Shown: one piece after another, positions 44,744-53,831 of the stretch
Numbering within the stretch: the first letter of the stretch is position 1
Layout of the letters: every line of letters begins with the position of its first letter
DNA from: an uncultured Bacteroidales bacterium
GTDB taxonomy: Bacteria > Bacteroidota > Bacteroidia > Bacteroidales > UBA932
Assembly: GCA_944326265.1 (NCBI GenBank)
Contig: CALVDE010000013.1
Coordinates: forward strand, 62,001-126,000
DNA length: 64,000 nt
Direction: 5' to 3'
The notes under the pieces: generated by a model
The model's database searches: none
Told to the model about the DNA's origin: nothing
The model's input: only the letters and a program-made list of their open reading frames with translations
Position numbers and translations under genes: made by a program

Positions 44744-45970
44744 ATGACCCGACTCCTGAGAATCCTTTCCGCAGTATCAGCACTTCTGCTCTCCGTCCTT
44801 CCGCCAGTTGCGGCGCAGCACGGCAGAACGGACAGGATTATCATCCACAGGACCAATCCTGAGGGCATGGACTCTTCCCTCTCCTCCCGGAATGCCGGTG
44901 CCGCCTCCGTGGCATTCGACACCTCCGGCATCTACACCTGGTCATACCCTGCGGCCGACTCCCTGACCCTGGTGAGAAAAGGGAACTTCGCCATTCCATG
45001 TGCGGCCCGCCCGCTCATGACCGTCTTCTTTGACCCCGGCACATCGGATTTCTACTGGTATGACATCTACTCGCACGACGGGGGCAGGATTATCCGCCAC
45101 AACCTCATCTCTAAGGCAACCGACACCGTGATAACGGATATCCGGGCTGTAATCAACCCTAACAGCATGAATATCGTTTCCGAGGACTCGATATTTCTGC
45201 TGAACTCCAATATCCAACGCATATTCCTGATAGACAGCAGCGGAGAGACGAGGAAGACCCTGCCGCTGCATTCCTCGGCCACGATTTTCCCCGGAGGCTC
45301 CGGGCAACCGTACTTAGACGGAGGAAATCTGTACTATGTCGTAAACGACTACCGACGGCTGTATTCCACCTACTGTCTGTATCCAGGCCCGTTTCCCAGA
45401 AAGACGAGACAAGAGGCCTTAGTACCGTATCCGGGACTCTATAAGGATTATACAGGCTATGGATATATGCTGATGAGCAACCCTTATTCCGCGTACGATC
45501 CGGACCGGGGGCAGATAGTCGTGGGATATCCTCCCGACGGCCACATCTACGTATTCTCGCTCCAGGACCATTCCCTCCGGAAATACACGGTGGAAAGCAG
45601 GGATGCCGCGCCGGTAGAGCCGTTTACAGCCGGCAAGTGGCGTCTGGACATAGAGCATTTCAGGTCGCAGACCACATACGCCAATATCCTCTACGACTGC
45701 TGGAGAGACCTGTACTACAGGATAGTGGAGCGCAGCACCCCGATGCCGGGGGTGGAGATGAGCGAGAGGGCCAAAAGGCTCTCGGTAATCATTATGGATA
45801 CTGATTTCCGGATACTCGGGGAAAGTGAGATAGCAGAGGACATCCATGCCTGTTTCCGCTACACCTGCTTCGTATCTGAGGAGGGACTGAACATCCAGCT
45901 TCTGGACCCGGATACGGACAGGATGACCTTCGCCACATACGCAACAATTGTAAAACACCATAGACAATGA
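44744..45970 (+). CDS. DUF4221-like beta-propeller protein
   Basis: The 408-residue exported protein has a signal peptide (residues 1-23; ending VAAQ) and a propeller-like series of strands (YWYDIYSHDGGRIIRHNLIS, IFLIDSSGETRKTL, IYVFSLQDHSLRKY). The pattern fits the DUF4221 family, commonly next to 6-bladed propeller lipoproteins in Bacteroidetes. There is no lipobox. It overlaps the next gene by 4 nt (ATGA). Placed between the TPR-HTH regulator and two propeller lipoproteins. Ligand unknown. Confidence 0.7.
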   Translation: MTRLLRILSAVSALLLSVLPPVAAQHGRTDRIIIHRTNPEGMDSSLSSRNAGAASVAFDTSGIYTWSYPAADSLTLVRKGNFAIPCAARPLMTVFFDPGTSDFYWYDIYSHDGGRIIRHNLISKATDTVITDIRAVINPNSMNIVSEDSIFLLNSNIQRIFLIDSSGETRKTLPLHSSATIFPGGSGQPYLDGGNLYYVVNDYRRLYSTYCLYPGPFPRKTRQEALVPYPGLYKDYTGYGYMLMSNPYSAYDPDRGQIVVGYPPDGHIYVFSLQDHSLRKYTVESRDAAPVEPFTAGKWRLDIEHFRSQTTYANILYDCWRDLYYRIVERSTPMPGVEMSERAKRLSVIIMDTDFRILGESEIAEDIHACFRYTCFVSEEGLNIQLLDPDTDRMTFATYATIVKHHRQ

Positions 45971-47031
45971 AAAAGCATCTTCCCATCATCCTGCTGGCCG
46001 CCGCAGCGCTGGCCGGTTCCTGCGCCGGAGACGGTGTCAGGACAGTAAACTTCGAGAACAGTCTGAAAAGCAAGCCCGACACTGTCGGCATTGAGAGCAT
46101 CGCACAGAAGATCGAGAAAGTAGAGCTCAAGTGCGACAGCCTCTACGACATCACCCTCTTCGCGGTCTATGACGGCAGGCTGTTCGGCAAGACCGCCGAC
46201 TACAAGCTAGTGATCTTCTCAGAGGACGGAGACCTGCTCCATGCCTATGACCGGTCAGGACGCGGGCCCGGTGAGTATGTATGGCCGGATTTCTCGTATG
46301 ATCCTTACAACCACGAGATACTGATCTATGATTCTATGAACAAGGTCATCCGCTTGGATTCTGACGGCCGTTTCATCGATGAGGTCCGCAACAGCCTGAC
46401 CGGTGTCCTCGGAGATATCCGCGCCATATCCAAGGACAGGTACGCCGCCACAAAGATGTCCAACACAGAGCGGGACAGCAGCATCATCTTCCTCGACAGG
46501 GACCTGAACTTAGTTGGCAAGGCCCTGCCCATATACAACAAGAGCCAGCTTTCCACCCGCGGACTGATAGTCTCCGAACCCGTGCTGCTTTACAACTCTA
46601 CATACCTCTTCAAGCCTTACGGAGGACATACCTACTACACTCTGGACGGTGCTCCCTACCTGCACGTGGAACTGGGCCGGTACGCTCAGCCTGAGGATGA
46701 CGCTGCAGTCGTAGGCGCAAATGAAGCAAATTACCTCCTGGAGAACTCTGAAGATATCTGCGGCGACTGGTATCTTGCAGAATTTGTGTACGAGAAGGAG
46801 ATGTGCCTGTTCTTCGATGCCGTCAACACCCGCACCGGCAAGCGGGCCATTCACAATACCTATACCGAGCAGGACCTGGAGAACGGAGAAGACCAGGGCT
46901 TCTTCTTCCGATACGACGGAGAGACATACCGCATAAGTTACATGAACTTCTACGTCCAGGACAACGTCCTTTACTGGTCCCGCTTCTCCGACGACGGTTC
47001 CACGACCATCTTCAAGATTACACTGAAATAA
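45967..47031 (+). CDS. 6-bladed beta-propeller lipoprotein
   Basis: The 354-residue product has a lipobox (LAGSC, Cys19) and the signature DRSGRGPGEYVWPDF (GRGPGEY near 99-105) of the 6-bladed propeller family. Strands such as LVIFSEDGDLLHAYD and VIRLDSDGRFIDEV are blades. It would be anchored in the outer membrane or periplasm. It overlaps the DUF4221-like gene by 4 nt, so they are translated together, possibly as partners. Confidence 0.83.
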   Translation: MKKHLPIILLAAAALAGSCAGDGVRTVNFENSLKSKPDTVGIESIAQKIEKVELKCDSLYDITLFAVYDGRLFGKTADYKLVIFSEDGDLLHAYDRSGRGPGEYVWPDFSYDPYNHEILIYDSMNKVIRLDSDGRFIDEVRNSLTGVLGDIRAISKDRYAATKMSNTERDSSIIFLDRDLNLVGKALPIYNKSQLSTRGLIVSEPVLLYNSTYLFKPYGGHTYYTLDGAPYLHVELGRYAQPEDDAAVVGANEANYLLENSEDICGDWYLAEFVYEKEMCLFFDAVNTRTGKRAIHNTYTEQDLENGEDQGFFFRYDGETYRISYMNFYVQDNVLYWSRFSDDGSTTIFKITLK

Positions 47032-47100
47032 CGGAAAATTTTGCCGGGGACTGTAACATTTTTTAAATTTTAGCGTCATTACATTTAAATCTAAATGCCT

Positions 47101-48096
47101 ATGCGGAAAATCTATACCATTACAGTCGCCGCAGCCCTGTGCCTGTGCTCATGTTCGGACAGCAATTACACCTTCGTCGACAGTTTCCCGATAAGCGGGG
47201 AGCTGCAGCCGGTGAGGACCATGAAATACGATCCGGTGAAGGTCAACCTCTACGGCATCGCCCGCGCCGGAGACTACTGGCTGGCGTATCTGGCCGATGA
47301 TGACTATGATCTGGCGGTAGTTGATGACAGCCTCAACGTGATAGTCCGCACGCTCAGAACTGGCAACGGCCCGGGGGAGTTCCTGCGGCCCGTCTGCTAC
47401 GGTTCTCCGTATACCAAAGGAGACTCAGTCATTCTATCCGTGAAAGACATGAACAGAGGTACTCTCAACCGCGTGGCCGTATGTCTGACCGACGGGAGAA
47501 CGGATGTGAGAAAGACCGGGGAAGTACCGATAATGAACAGGACATGGTATCCCCTGCCGGACGGCTCGGTCATCGTCAGCAACAACGAGAACCGCTACTT
47601 CCTCATCAGCAGTGACTCGGACACCGTTTACTTCGAGACCTGGGGCGGGAACATCGATGCCAAGGAATACGAGGACTGGTGGATTCCCCGTCTGCAGACC
47701 AGCGAGATCTTCACACCCGACAATTCCAGGATGCTCGTCTACACTGACCGCCCGTATGTGTGGCTGCACAGCACGGACGGCAGCCTTATCAGCAAGGTGT
47801 ACGTGGAGCAGCGTCCGGACGAGGTAAGGAACGCCGGAGGTCTTGGTTTCAACTGCGGCGACCTCCTGGGAAACCACTTTCTCCTGCTTTTCAACGATCT
47901 TGTGGACGAGGAGACCTGGACCTGTTCGACCCGGCTGATGATCTTTGACTTCGACATGAGGCCCGAGGCAGTCTACAGCATAGCCGGAGACTGCTACTTC
48001 TTCTATGCCGATCCTGAGACCGGTCTGGTTTATGTTGTTGACCCGGAAGAGGAGCTTATACGGGTCTATGATCTTTCCGAGTGGCTGCACGGCTAA
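47101..48096 (+). CDS. beta-propeller lipoprotein (paralogue of 39938-40969)
   Basis: The 331-residue product (ATG at 47101, MRKIYTI; an in-frame ATG at 47095 is equally possible) has lipobox CLCSC, the motif GNGPGEF (about 92-98), and ends YDLSEWLHG. It aligns throughout with 39938-40969. It has a possible -7 box TACATTTA just upstream. Last gene of this propeller run, followed by the RND operon. Function unknown; surface ligand binding is a guess. Confidence 0.8.
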   Translation: MRKIYTITVAAALCLCSCSDSNYTFVDSFPISGELQPVRTMKYDPVKVNLYGIARAGDYWLAYLADDDYDLAVVDDSLNVIVRTLRTGNGPGEFLRPVCYGSPYTKGDSVILSVKDMNRGTLNRVAVCLTDGRTDVRKTGEVPIMNRTWYPLPDGSVIVSNNENRYFLISSDSDTVYFETWGGNIDAKEYEDWWIPRLQTSEIFTPDNSRMLVYTDRPYVWLHSTDGSLISKVYVEQRPDEVRNAGGLGFNCGDLLGNHFLLLFNDLVDEETWTCSTRLMIFDFDMRPEAVYSIAGDCYFFYADPETGLVYVVDPEEELIRVYDLSEWLHG

Positions 48097-48100
48097 AATT

Positions 48101-48130
48101 TTTGAAAAAAGATTTTTTAGTTTAACTTTG
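48101..48130 (+). promoter_or_regulatory. promoter of the RND efflux operon
   Basis: TTTG (48101-48104), 18 nt, TAACTTTG (48123-48130); perfect in both boxes, 26 nt before the ATG at 48157. Confidence 0.7.
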
Positions 48131-48156
48131 GTGAAATTTTACAAACAGATGACCTT

Positions 48157-49692
48157 ATGAAAAAGTTCTGGACTCTAAGTCTGGCGTGCGCCGTATGCCT
48201 GGGCTGTCTTTCCGCTCCGGTGCTGAGCGCCCAGGAGGACACCTTGGATACGTCAGACGGTCAGGAGCAGATCATGCACTGGGAATTTACCCTGGAGGAC
48301 GTGATTGTGCTGGCTCAGAGCAAGTCCCTGGCGGCGTTGGTGGCCAAGTACTCGCTGATAAGCAGCTACTGGCAATACCGTTCCTACAAGGCGCAGTTCC
48401 TTCCCTCGCTTAACCTGGGGGCGGATCTTGGAAGGTATAACCGCTCCATCATCGCACTGCAGGACGCAGAGACAGGAGAGACCCATTACGTTCAGAACGA
48501 CAACATGAACAATTCACTCCAGCTGTCCATTGATCAGAACATACCGTGGACTGGAGGTACGATATCCCTGAACACTTATCTCAACCGTTTCGACCAGTTC
48601 TCTCCCTACGGAGACAAGACCTGGAATTCCAATCCGGTCAATGTGTATCTGGAACAGCCGGTCTTTCAGTACAACAGGCTGAAATGGGAGAAGAAGACAG
48701 AGCCGCGCCGGTATGAGATGTCCAAGCGGAAGTACCTGGAGGACATGGAGGATATCTCCATTACGGCGACTACGTTCTTTTTCAATGTTCTCAGAAGCCA
48801 GGAAGATCTCAGAATGGCAAGGCGCAGGTATGACAACACCCGGCAGCTGTACCGGATAGCTCAGGAACGCTTCAATATAGGAGCTTATACCAAGGATGAG
48901 CTGCTGCAGATGGAACTTCAGGTGCTCAATGCCGAGATAGCCATCGCAAGCTCTGAAGTCGCTCTGAAGCAGGCTATGCTGAGTCTGAAGTCTTATCTGG
49001 GCATGGATGACAATACGGATGTGACCCTGCTGTTGCCCTCTCATGCTCCGGATCTGGTCATAGATGAGGAGGATGCGGTGGAACGCAGTCTGCACAATAC
49101 TTCATTCAGCCTGAACAATGAGCTCAACCTGATCGAGGCGGAGGCGGCCATCGCCCAGGCCAAGTCCGAGAGGGGCTTCAGCGCAATGCTCACGGCGCAG
49201 TTCGGACTTACCCAGACCGGGGACGACTTCGCGGCTTCCTACCGCGATCCTATCAATCAGGAGATTGTGGGCCTGAGCCTGAATATCCCGATAGTGGACT
49301 GGGGCATGGGAAAGGGCCGGGTACAGATGGCCAGGACACAGCAGGAGATAATCATGACCCAGGTGGAGCAGGAGATAATCGACCGCCGCCAGGATATCTA
49401 TATCAGAGTGGTCCAGTTCAATGCCCAGTCGCGGCAGTGTGATGTCTCGCGCAAGGCAGACGAGATAGCCGGCGAGAGGTACGCGCTGGCCCTGCAGCGT
49501 TTCCGTAACGGCACAATAGGCGTACTGGAGATGAATACGGCGCAGAGCGAGAGGGACGAGGCGTCGGCCCAGTATATCGAGGAACTGGCCAATTTCTGGT
49601 CCTATTACTACAGTCTCCGCAAGGATACTCTCTACGACTATATTTACGGCAAGGATCTGGATGCCGAATTCGACAAGATAATAGAAAACTGA
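48157..49692 (+). CDS. TolC family outer-membrane efflux protein
   Basis: The 511-residue product has a Sec signal (residues 1-24) and two repeats of the outer-membrane efflux protein family. Each repeat has a strand pair and long helices: TATTFFFNVLRSQEDLRMARRRY (first) and VQFNAQSRQCDVSRKADEIAGERY (second). GLSLNIPIVDWGMGKGRV is the typical strand between them. TolC trimers form the exit duct of tripartite pumps. First gene of the operon with the adaptor and two permeases. Confidence 0.92.
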   Translation: MKKFWTLSLACAVCLGCLSAPVLSAQEDTLDTSDGQEQIMHWEFTLEDVIVLAQSKSLAALVAKYSLISSYWQYRSYKAQFLPSLNLGADLGRYNRSIIALQDAETGETHYVQNDNMNNSLQLSIDQNIPWTGGTISLNTYLNRFDQFSPYGDKTWNSNPVNVYLEQPVFQYNRLKWEKKTEPRRYEMSKRKYLEDMEDISITATTFFFNVLRSQEDLRMARRRYDNTRQLYRIAQERFNIGAYTKDELLQMELQVLNAEIAIASSEVALKQAMLSLKSYLGMDDNTDVTLLLPSHAPDLVIDEEDAVERSLHNTSFSLNNELNLIEAEAAIAQAKSERGFSAMLTAQFGLTQTGDDFAASYRDPINQEIVGLSLNIPIVDWGMGKGRVQMARTQQEIIMTQVEQEIIDRRQDIYIRVVQFNAQSRQCDVSRKADEIAGERYALALQRFRNGTIGVLEMNTAQSERDEASAQYIEELANFWSYYYSLRKDTLYDYIYGKDLDAEFDKIIEN

Positions 49693-49719
49693 CTGATACG
49701 ATAATTCAAACTGCTGGAT

Positions 49720-50799
49720 ATGAGAAAATATATAATAATACCGCTGGCGATGCTGACTGCTGTGTCCTGCGGCTGGAAAGACAAGGAAGTGAAGGAGGAT
49801 ACTCTTACCCGCCTGTCTCAGGCGGCAGAGACCAATTATGTGGATACGATGACCCTGCGCCTTACGGATTTCCGGAGGCAGACGGTAAGCAACGGCCGTC
49901 TGATGGCCGTGCGCAAGAGTGCCCTGCGCTTCAATACTTCCGGGACCATATCCGAGGTGCGTTTTGTCAACGGTCAGAGCGTAAGGGAGGGGGAGCTGAT
50001 CGCGAGTCTGGACCCGGAGGCGGCTTCCATCGCTCTTGCCCAGGCTGGGAATGCGTTGAAAAAGGCGGAGATAGACCTCAATGATGCGTTGATAGGATTC
50101 GGATACGGAGATGCGGACACATCGGATGTGCCGGAGGCCGTCATGGCAGTTGCCAGGACCCGTTCCGGTTATGCTGATGCGGAACAGAATTACCGCAGGG
50201 CACTGTACGACTTCAAGGGGACCAGGATAACCGCTCCCTTTGACGGCAAGGTGGCCGGTATCAATGCCCGTGTCTATGAGAGTGCTCCGTCCGACAATTT
50301 CTGCTCGGTGATAGATGACAGCCGCTTCGATGTCAGCTTCCCTCTGCTGGAGTCGGAGATACCTTCGGTAAGGACAGGTATGCCGGTCAAGATATCTCCG
50401 TTCAATGCTCCGGACAAGGTGTATACCGGTCGTGTGACTTCCGTCAATCCTATGGTGGACGAGAAAGGCCAGATAGAGGTGACCGCTTCGGTTGACAATT
50501 CTGACGGAGACATGATGGACGGCATGAATGTCCGGGTTCTGGTGGAGGAGATCATACCCGGGCAGCAGGTGGTGCCGAAGAGCGCGGTGGTCATGCGTGA
50601 CAACGAGGACGTGCTGTTCGTGTATCAGAGCGGTGACAGTACGGCCCGCTGGGTGTACGTGGACATAGTGATGTCCAACAGTGACAGTCATGTGGTCAAG
50701 GTCAACGAGACAAGGGAGGCGCAGCTCAGCCTGGGGGACAAGGTGATTACTTCCGGCAATCTCAATCTGGCTCACGAATCCAAAGTAATAGTAAGGTAA
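49720..50799 (+). CDS. RND efflux periplasmic adaptor (membrane fusion protein), lipoprotein
   Basis: The 359-residue product has a lipobox (TAVSC, Cys17). It shows the adaptor layout: GTISEVRFVNGQSVREGELIASLD (barrel-sandwich half, about 70-93), a short helical hairpin (about 95-145), FKGTRITAPFDGKVAGINARVYE (second half), a beta-barrel domain and membrane-proximal domain. It links the permease to TolC. The stop and the permease start overlap by one base (TAATG), so translation is coupled. Confidence 0.93.
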   Translation: MRKYIIIPLAMLTAVSCGWKDKEVKEDTLTRLSQAAETNYVDTMTLRLTDFRRQTVSNGRLMAVRKSALRFNTSGTISEVRFVNGQSVREGELIASLDPEAASIALAQAGNALKKAEIDLNDALIGFGYGDADTSDVPEAVMAVARTRSGYADAEQNYRRALYDFKGTRITAPFDGKVAGINARVYESAPSDNFCSVIDDSRFDVSFPLLESEIPSVRTGMPVKISPFNAPDKVYTGRVTSVNPMVDEKGQIEVTASVDNSDGDMMDGMNVRVLVEEIIPGQQVVPKSAVVMRDNEDVLFVYQSGDSTARWVYVDIVMSNSDSHVVKVNETREAQLSLGDKVITSGNLNLAHESKVIVR

Positions 50800-53700
50800 T
50801 GATCCGGCAGTTGATAAAGAGACCCGTGGCGGTGTCGATGGTGCTTTTCGCCGTCACAGTGCTGGGGGCAGTGTCTATCAAGCTGATACCGGTGTCCCTC
50901 ATGCCGGATGTGGATATTCCGCAGATCACCGTGCAGGTCAAGGTGGACGGAAGCTCGGCCAGGGAGATGGACCAGTATCTCCAGACTCTGCGCCGCGAGC
51001 TGATGCAGATACCCTCGCTTACCGACATCCGCTCGCAGTCGGAAAGCGGAGTGGGCATCATCAGGCTGTCGTTCGACTACGGAACCGACATAGATTTCAC
51101 GTTTGTGGATGTCAACGAGAGGATAGACCGTTCCCTGTCTTCGCTTCCGGAGGGCTCTGAGAGGCCCAAGGCCATAAAGTCGAGTGCGACGGACATTCCG
51201 GCATTCTTCGTCAACATGACGGTGGAGGATTCGTCCCGGGTCATGGAGATGAGCCGTCTGGCATCCTCGGTCATCGCCAAGAGGATAGAGCAGATTCCGG
51301 AGGTGGCGATGGTGGACCTCAGCGGTCTGGTCTTTCCCGAGCTGCTGATAATTCCGGACAATGAGCGGCTGACTGCGCTCGGAGTCTCTCCTGAGTCACT
51401 GGCACAGGCCATAACCGCCAACAACATACAGCTGGGCAATCTGTCGATACGGGACGGACATTACCACTGGAACGTCCGTTTCCAGTCGGAGATCACCTCA
51501 AAGGAGGACATCGGGAATATCAGGCTCAATATCAACGGCCGTGTCTATCTGTTCTCGGAGCTGGCCGAGATAGTCGAGCAGCCCGGAGCGGACAACTGCA
51601 TGGTACGGTCGGACGGCGACAGAGCGGTCACGATGGCCATCATCAAGCAGAGCGATGCCAGGATGAATACTCTACGCGAGGCCCTTTACGACAGAATAGA
51701 ACGCTTTGAGCAGGATTATCCCGGGGTCAGGTTCACCATTACCCGCGACCAGACCGAGCTGCTGCGCTTCACCATCGAGAATCTGGAGCAGAACCTTGTG
51801 GCCGGCATTATCCTGGCCAGTCTCGTCATCCTGCTCTTCATGCGCAACTTCAGGTTCTCGCTGCTGATCATCCCCACCATCATAGTCTCCCTTCTGACCT
51901 CCATGCTGGCTCTGTTCCTCATGGGCATAAGCATCAACATCATATCGCTGGCCGGACTGATCCTGAGTGTCGGCATGATGGTGGACAACTCGATTATCGT
52001 AATAGACAACATCACGCAGAGGTGGGAGAGGGGCGACACCCTTGAGGATGCCGTGGCCATAGGTTCCGGGGAGGTATTTGCCCCGATGCTCAGCTCCATC
52101 CTGACCAACTGCGCCGTATTCGTCCCTCTGGTCTTCCTCAGCGGAATAGCCGGCGAGATATTCACCGACCAGGCTGTGGCCATCACTGTGGGACTGTTCT
52201 CCTCCCTTCTTTTCGCCGTGCTGGTGGTTCCGGTGTACTATTACGCGCTTTATAAGAAAAGAGGGCGGAAGATGGACAACAAGTACCTGGCCCGCATCGC
52301 GAAATATACCGAGCTTGGCCCCTCATACGAGAGGGCTCTGAAATGGACGTTCCGTCACGGAGGTGCTGTCATGGCCATGATGCTGGGCACGATTCCTCTG
52401 TCGGTGCTGCTTTTCATCCATCTTGAGAAGAGTACGTTCCCGCCTGTAACAGAAAGGGATGTCATTCTGAGTATCGACTGGAACAGCCCCCTGACACTCG
52501 AGGAGAATGATCTGCGCACACGCGCCGTGGCATCGGCAGTAGGGTGTCATGCGGCGCAGGTGACCCAGATGTCCGGTACGCAGCAGTTCCTCATGCCGCA
52601 TACGCGGGACATGAGCAAAAGCGAGGCTCAGATATATTTTCTCGCCCGTAATCCGGAAGGACTCGACAGTCTGATTGCCGAGGCTGCGGCCTATATGAAG
52701 GAACGCCATCCTGATGCGGCATTCAGCTTCTCGGACGCGGGCAACCTGTTCACGCTGATATTCTCGGACAATTCTTCCAAGCTTACCGTCCAGATCAGCG
52801 GACGTGACGGCAGGACACCGGACCCCGACAGGCTCAATGAGATAATCGACAGAATCAGTGCTTCGGTGCCCGGAATAGATCCCGGTCCTATCCGCTGGCA
52901 GGAACAGGTCATGCTGACCCTGGACGTGGAGAAGATGTCCCTGTACGGAATATCCTATTCCGATGTCCTCAGTACGCTGCGTAAGTTTACCCGGGAAGAC
53001 CACATATTCTCGATAGCGACCGGAGACTACTCCATACCCGTGGTCATGGGAGACCGCTACAGCTCCCCGGACCTGCTGGCCGGCAGTGTCACCAACCGTG
53101 AGGGAGTGGATGTTCCGCTGAGGAACTTTATCACCGAGGGCCGCAGCAGGGACCTCAAGACGATAGTCTCCGGAACTTCCGGCAACTACTATCCGCTGGA
53201 CCTGGACATTCCGGACGACATGGTGCCCCGGGTCATGACAGCTGCCAGGGAACTGTCAGTCGAGGACGGCAGCTATGACGTGGCGTTCACCGGCTCCTAT
53301 TTCTCCAGCAGGGACACCATCAGCGAGCTTATGCTGATAGCACTGGTCTCCATACTTCTGCTTTACTTCATCCTCGCGGCTCAGTTCGAGTCTCTCATAC
53401 AGCCCCTGATTATCCTGTCCGAGATAGTGGTGGACATTTTCGGTGCCCTGCTGCTGCTCTGGCTATGCGGAGGCGGCATCAATGCCATGTCCATGATCGG
53501 AATAGTCGTCATGAGCGGTATAGTCATCAATGATTCGATTCTGAAGGTGGATACCATCAACCGGCTGCGTAAGGAGAACGGCTACAATCTGCTGCGGGCC
53601 ATCATGACCGGAGGCTCGCGCAGGCTCAACCCGATACTGATGACGACCCTGACTACAGTCCTGGCCATGGTGCCGTTCCTTACCAAGGGCGATATGGGCT

Positions 53701-53831
53701 CGGATCTGCAGTTCCCGCTTTCCATCGTGATGATCGGAGGCATGACGGTCGGCCTGATTGTAAGTATATTCGGTATACCGCTCATCTACTACATGATATA
53801 CCGCAAATCCGATAAGGAACGCAGAAGATGA
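50799..53831 (+). CDS. RND efflux permease subunit (first)
   Basis: The 1010-residue protein has the 12-helix RND layout with two large periplasmic loops. The TM4 segment reads SVGMMVDNSIIVIDN (one Asp kept where AcrB has two) and TM10 reads GIVVMSGIVINDSILKVD, as in RND pumps that lack the AcrB Lys. FEQDYPGVRFTITRDQTELL precedes TM2. It exports drugs, dyes or cell metabolites using the proton gradient. It overlaps the second permease by 4 nt. Confidence 0.94.
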   Translation: MIRQLIKRPVAVSMVLFAVTVLGAVSIKLIPVSLMPDVDIPQITVQVKVDGSSAREMDQYLQTLRRELMQIPSLTDIRSQSESGVGIIRLSFDYGTDIDFTFVDVNERIDRSLSSLPEGSERPKAIKSSATDIPAFFVNMTVEDSSRVMEMSRLASSVIAKRIEQIPEVAMVDLSGLVFPELLIIPDNERLTALGVSPESLAQAITANNIQLGNLSIRDGHYHWNVRFQSEITSKEDIGNIRLNINGRVYLFSELAEIVEQPGADNCMVRSDGDRAVTMAIIKQSDARMNTLREALYDRIERFEQDYPGVRFTITRDQTELLRFTIENLEQNLVAGIILASLVILLFMRNFRFSLLIIPTIIVSLLTSMLALFLMGISINIISLAGLILSVGMMVDNSIIVIDNITQRWERGDTLEDAVAIGSGEVFAPMLSSILTNCAVFVPLVFLSGIAGEIFTDQAVAITVGLFSSLLFAVLVVPVYYYALYKKRGRKMDNKYLARIAKYTELGPSYERALKWTFRHGGAVMAMMLGTIPLSVLLFIHLEKSTFPPVTERDVILSIDWNSPLTLEENDLRTRAVASAVGCHAAQVTQMSGTQQFLMPHTRDMSKSEAQIYFLARNPEGLDSLIAEAAAYMKERHPDAAFSFSDAGNLFTLIFSDNSSKLTVQISGRDGRTPDPDRLNEIIDRISASVPGIDPGPIRWQEQVMLTLDVEKMSLYGISYSDVLSTLRKFTREDHIFSIATGDYSIPVVMGDRYSSPDLLAGSVTNREGVDVPLRNFITEGRSRDLKTIVSGTSGNYYPLDLDIPDDMVPRVMTAARELSVEDGSYDVAFTGSYFSSRDTISELMLIALVSILLLYFILAAQFESLIQPLIILSEIVVDIFGALLLLWLCGGGINAMSMIGIVVMSGIVINDSILKVDTINRLRKENGYNLLRAIMTGGSRRLNPILMTTLTTVLAMVPFLTKGDMGSDLQFPLSIVMIGGMTVGLIVSIFGIPLIYYMIYRKSDKERRR

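Noticed and set aside
49102-50775. 557-codon frame opposite the TolC and adaptor genes
   Set aside because: Antisense shadow; His/Arg-rich translation without family features, and it spans two conserved genes.
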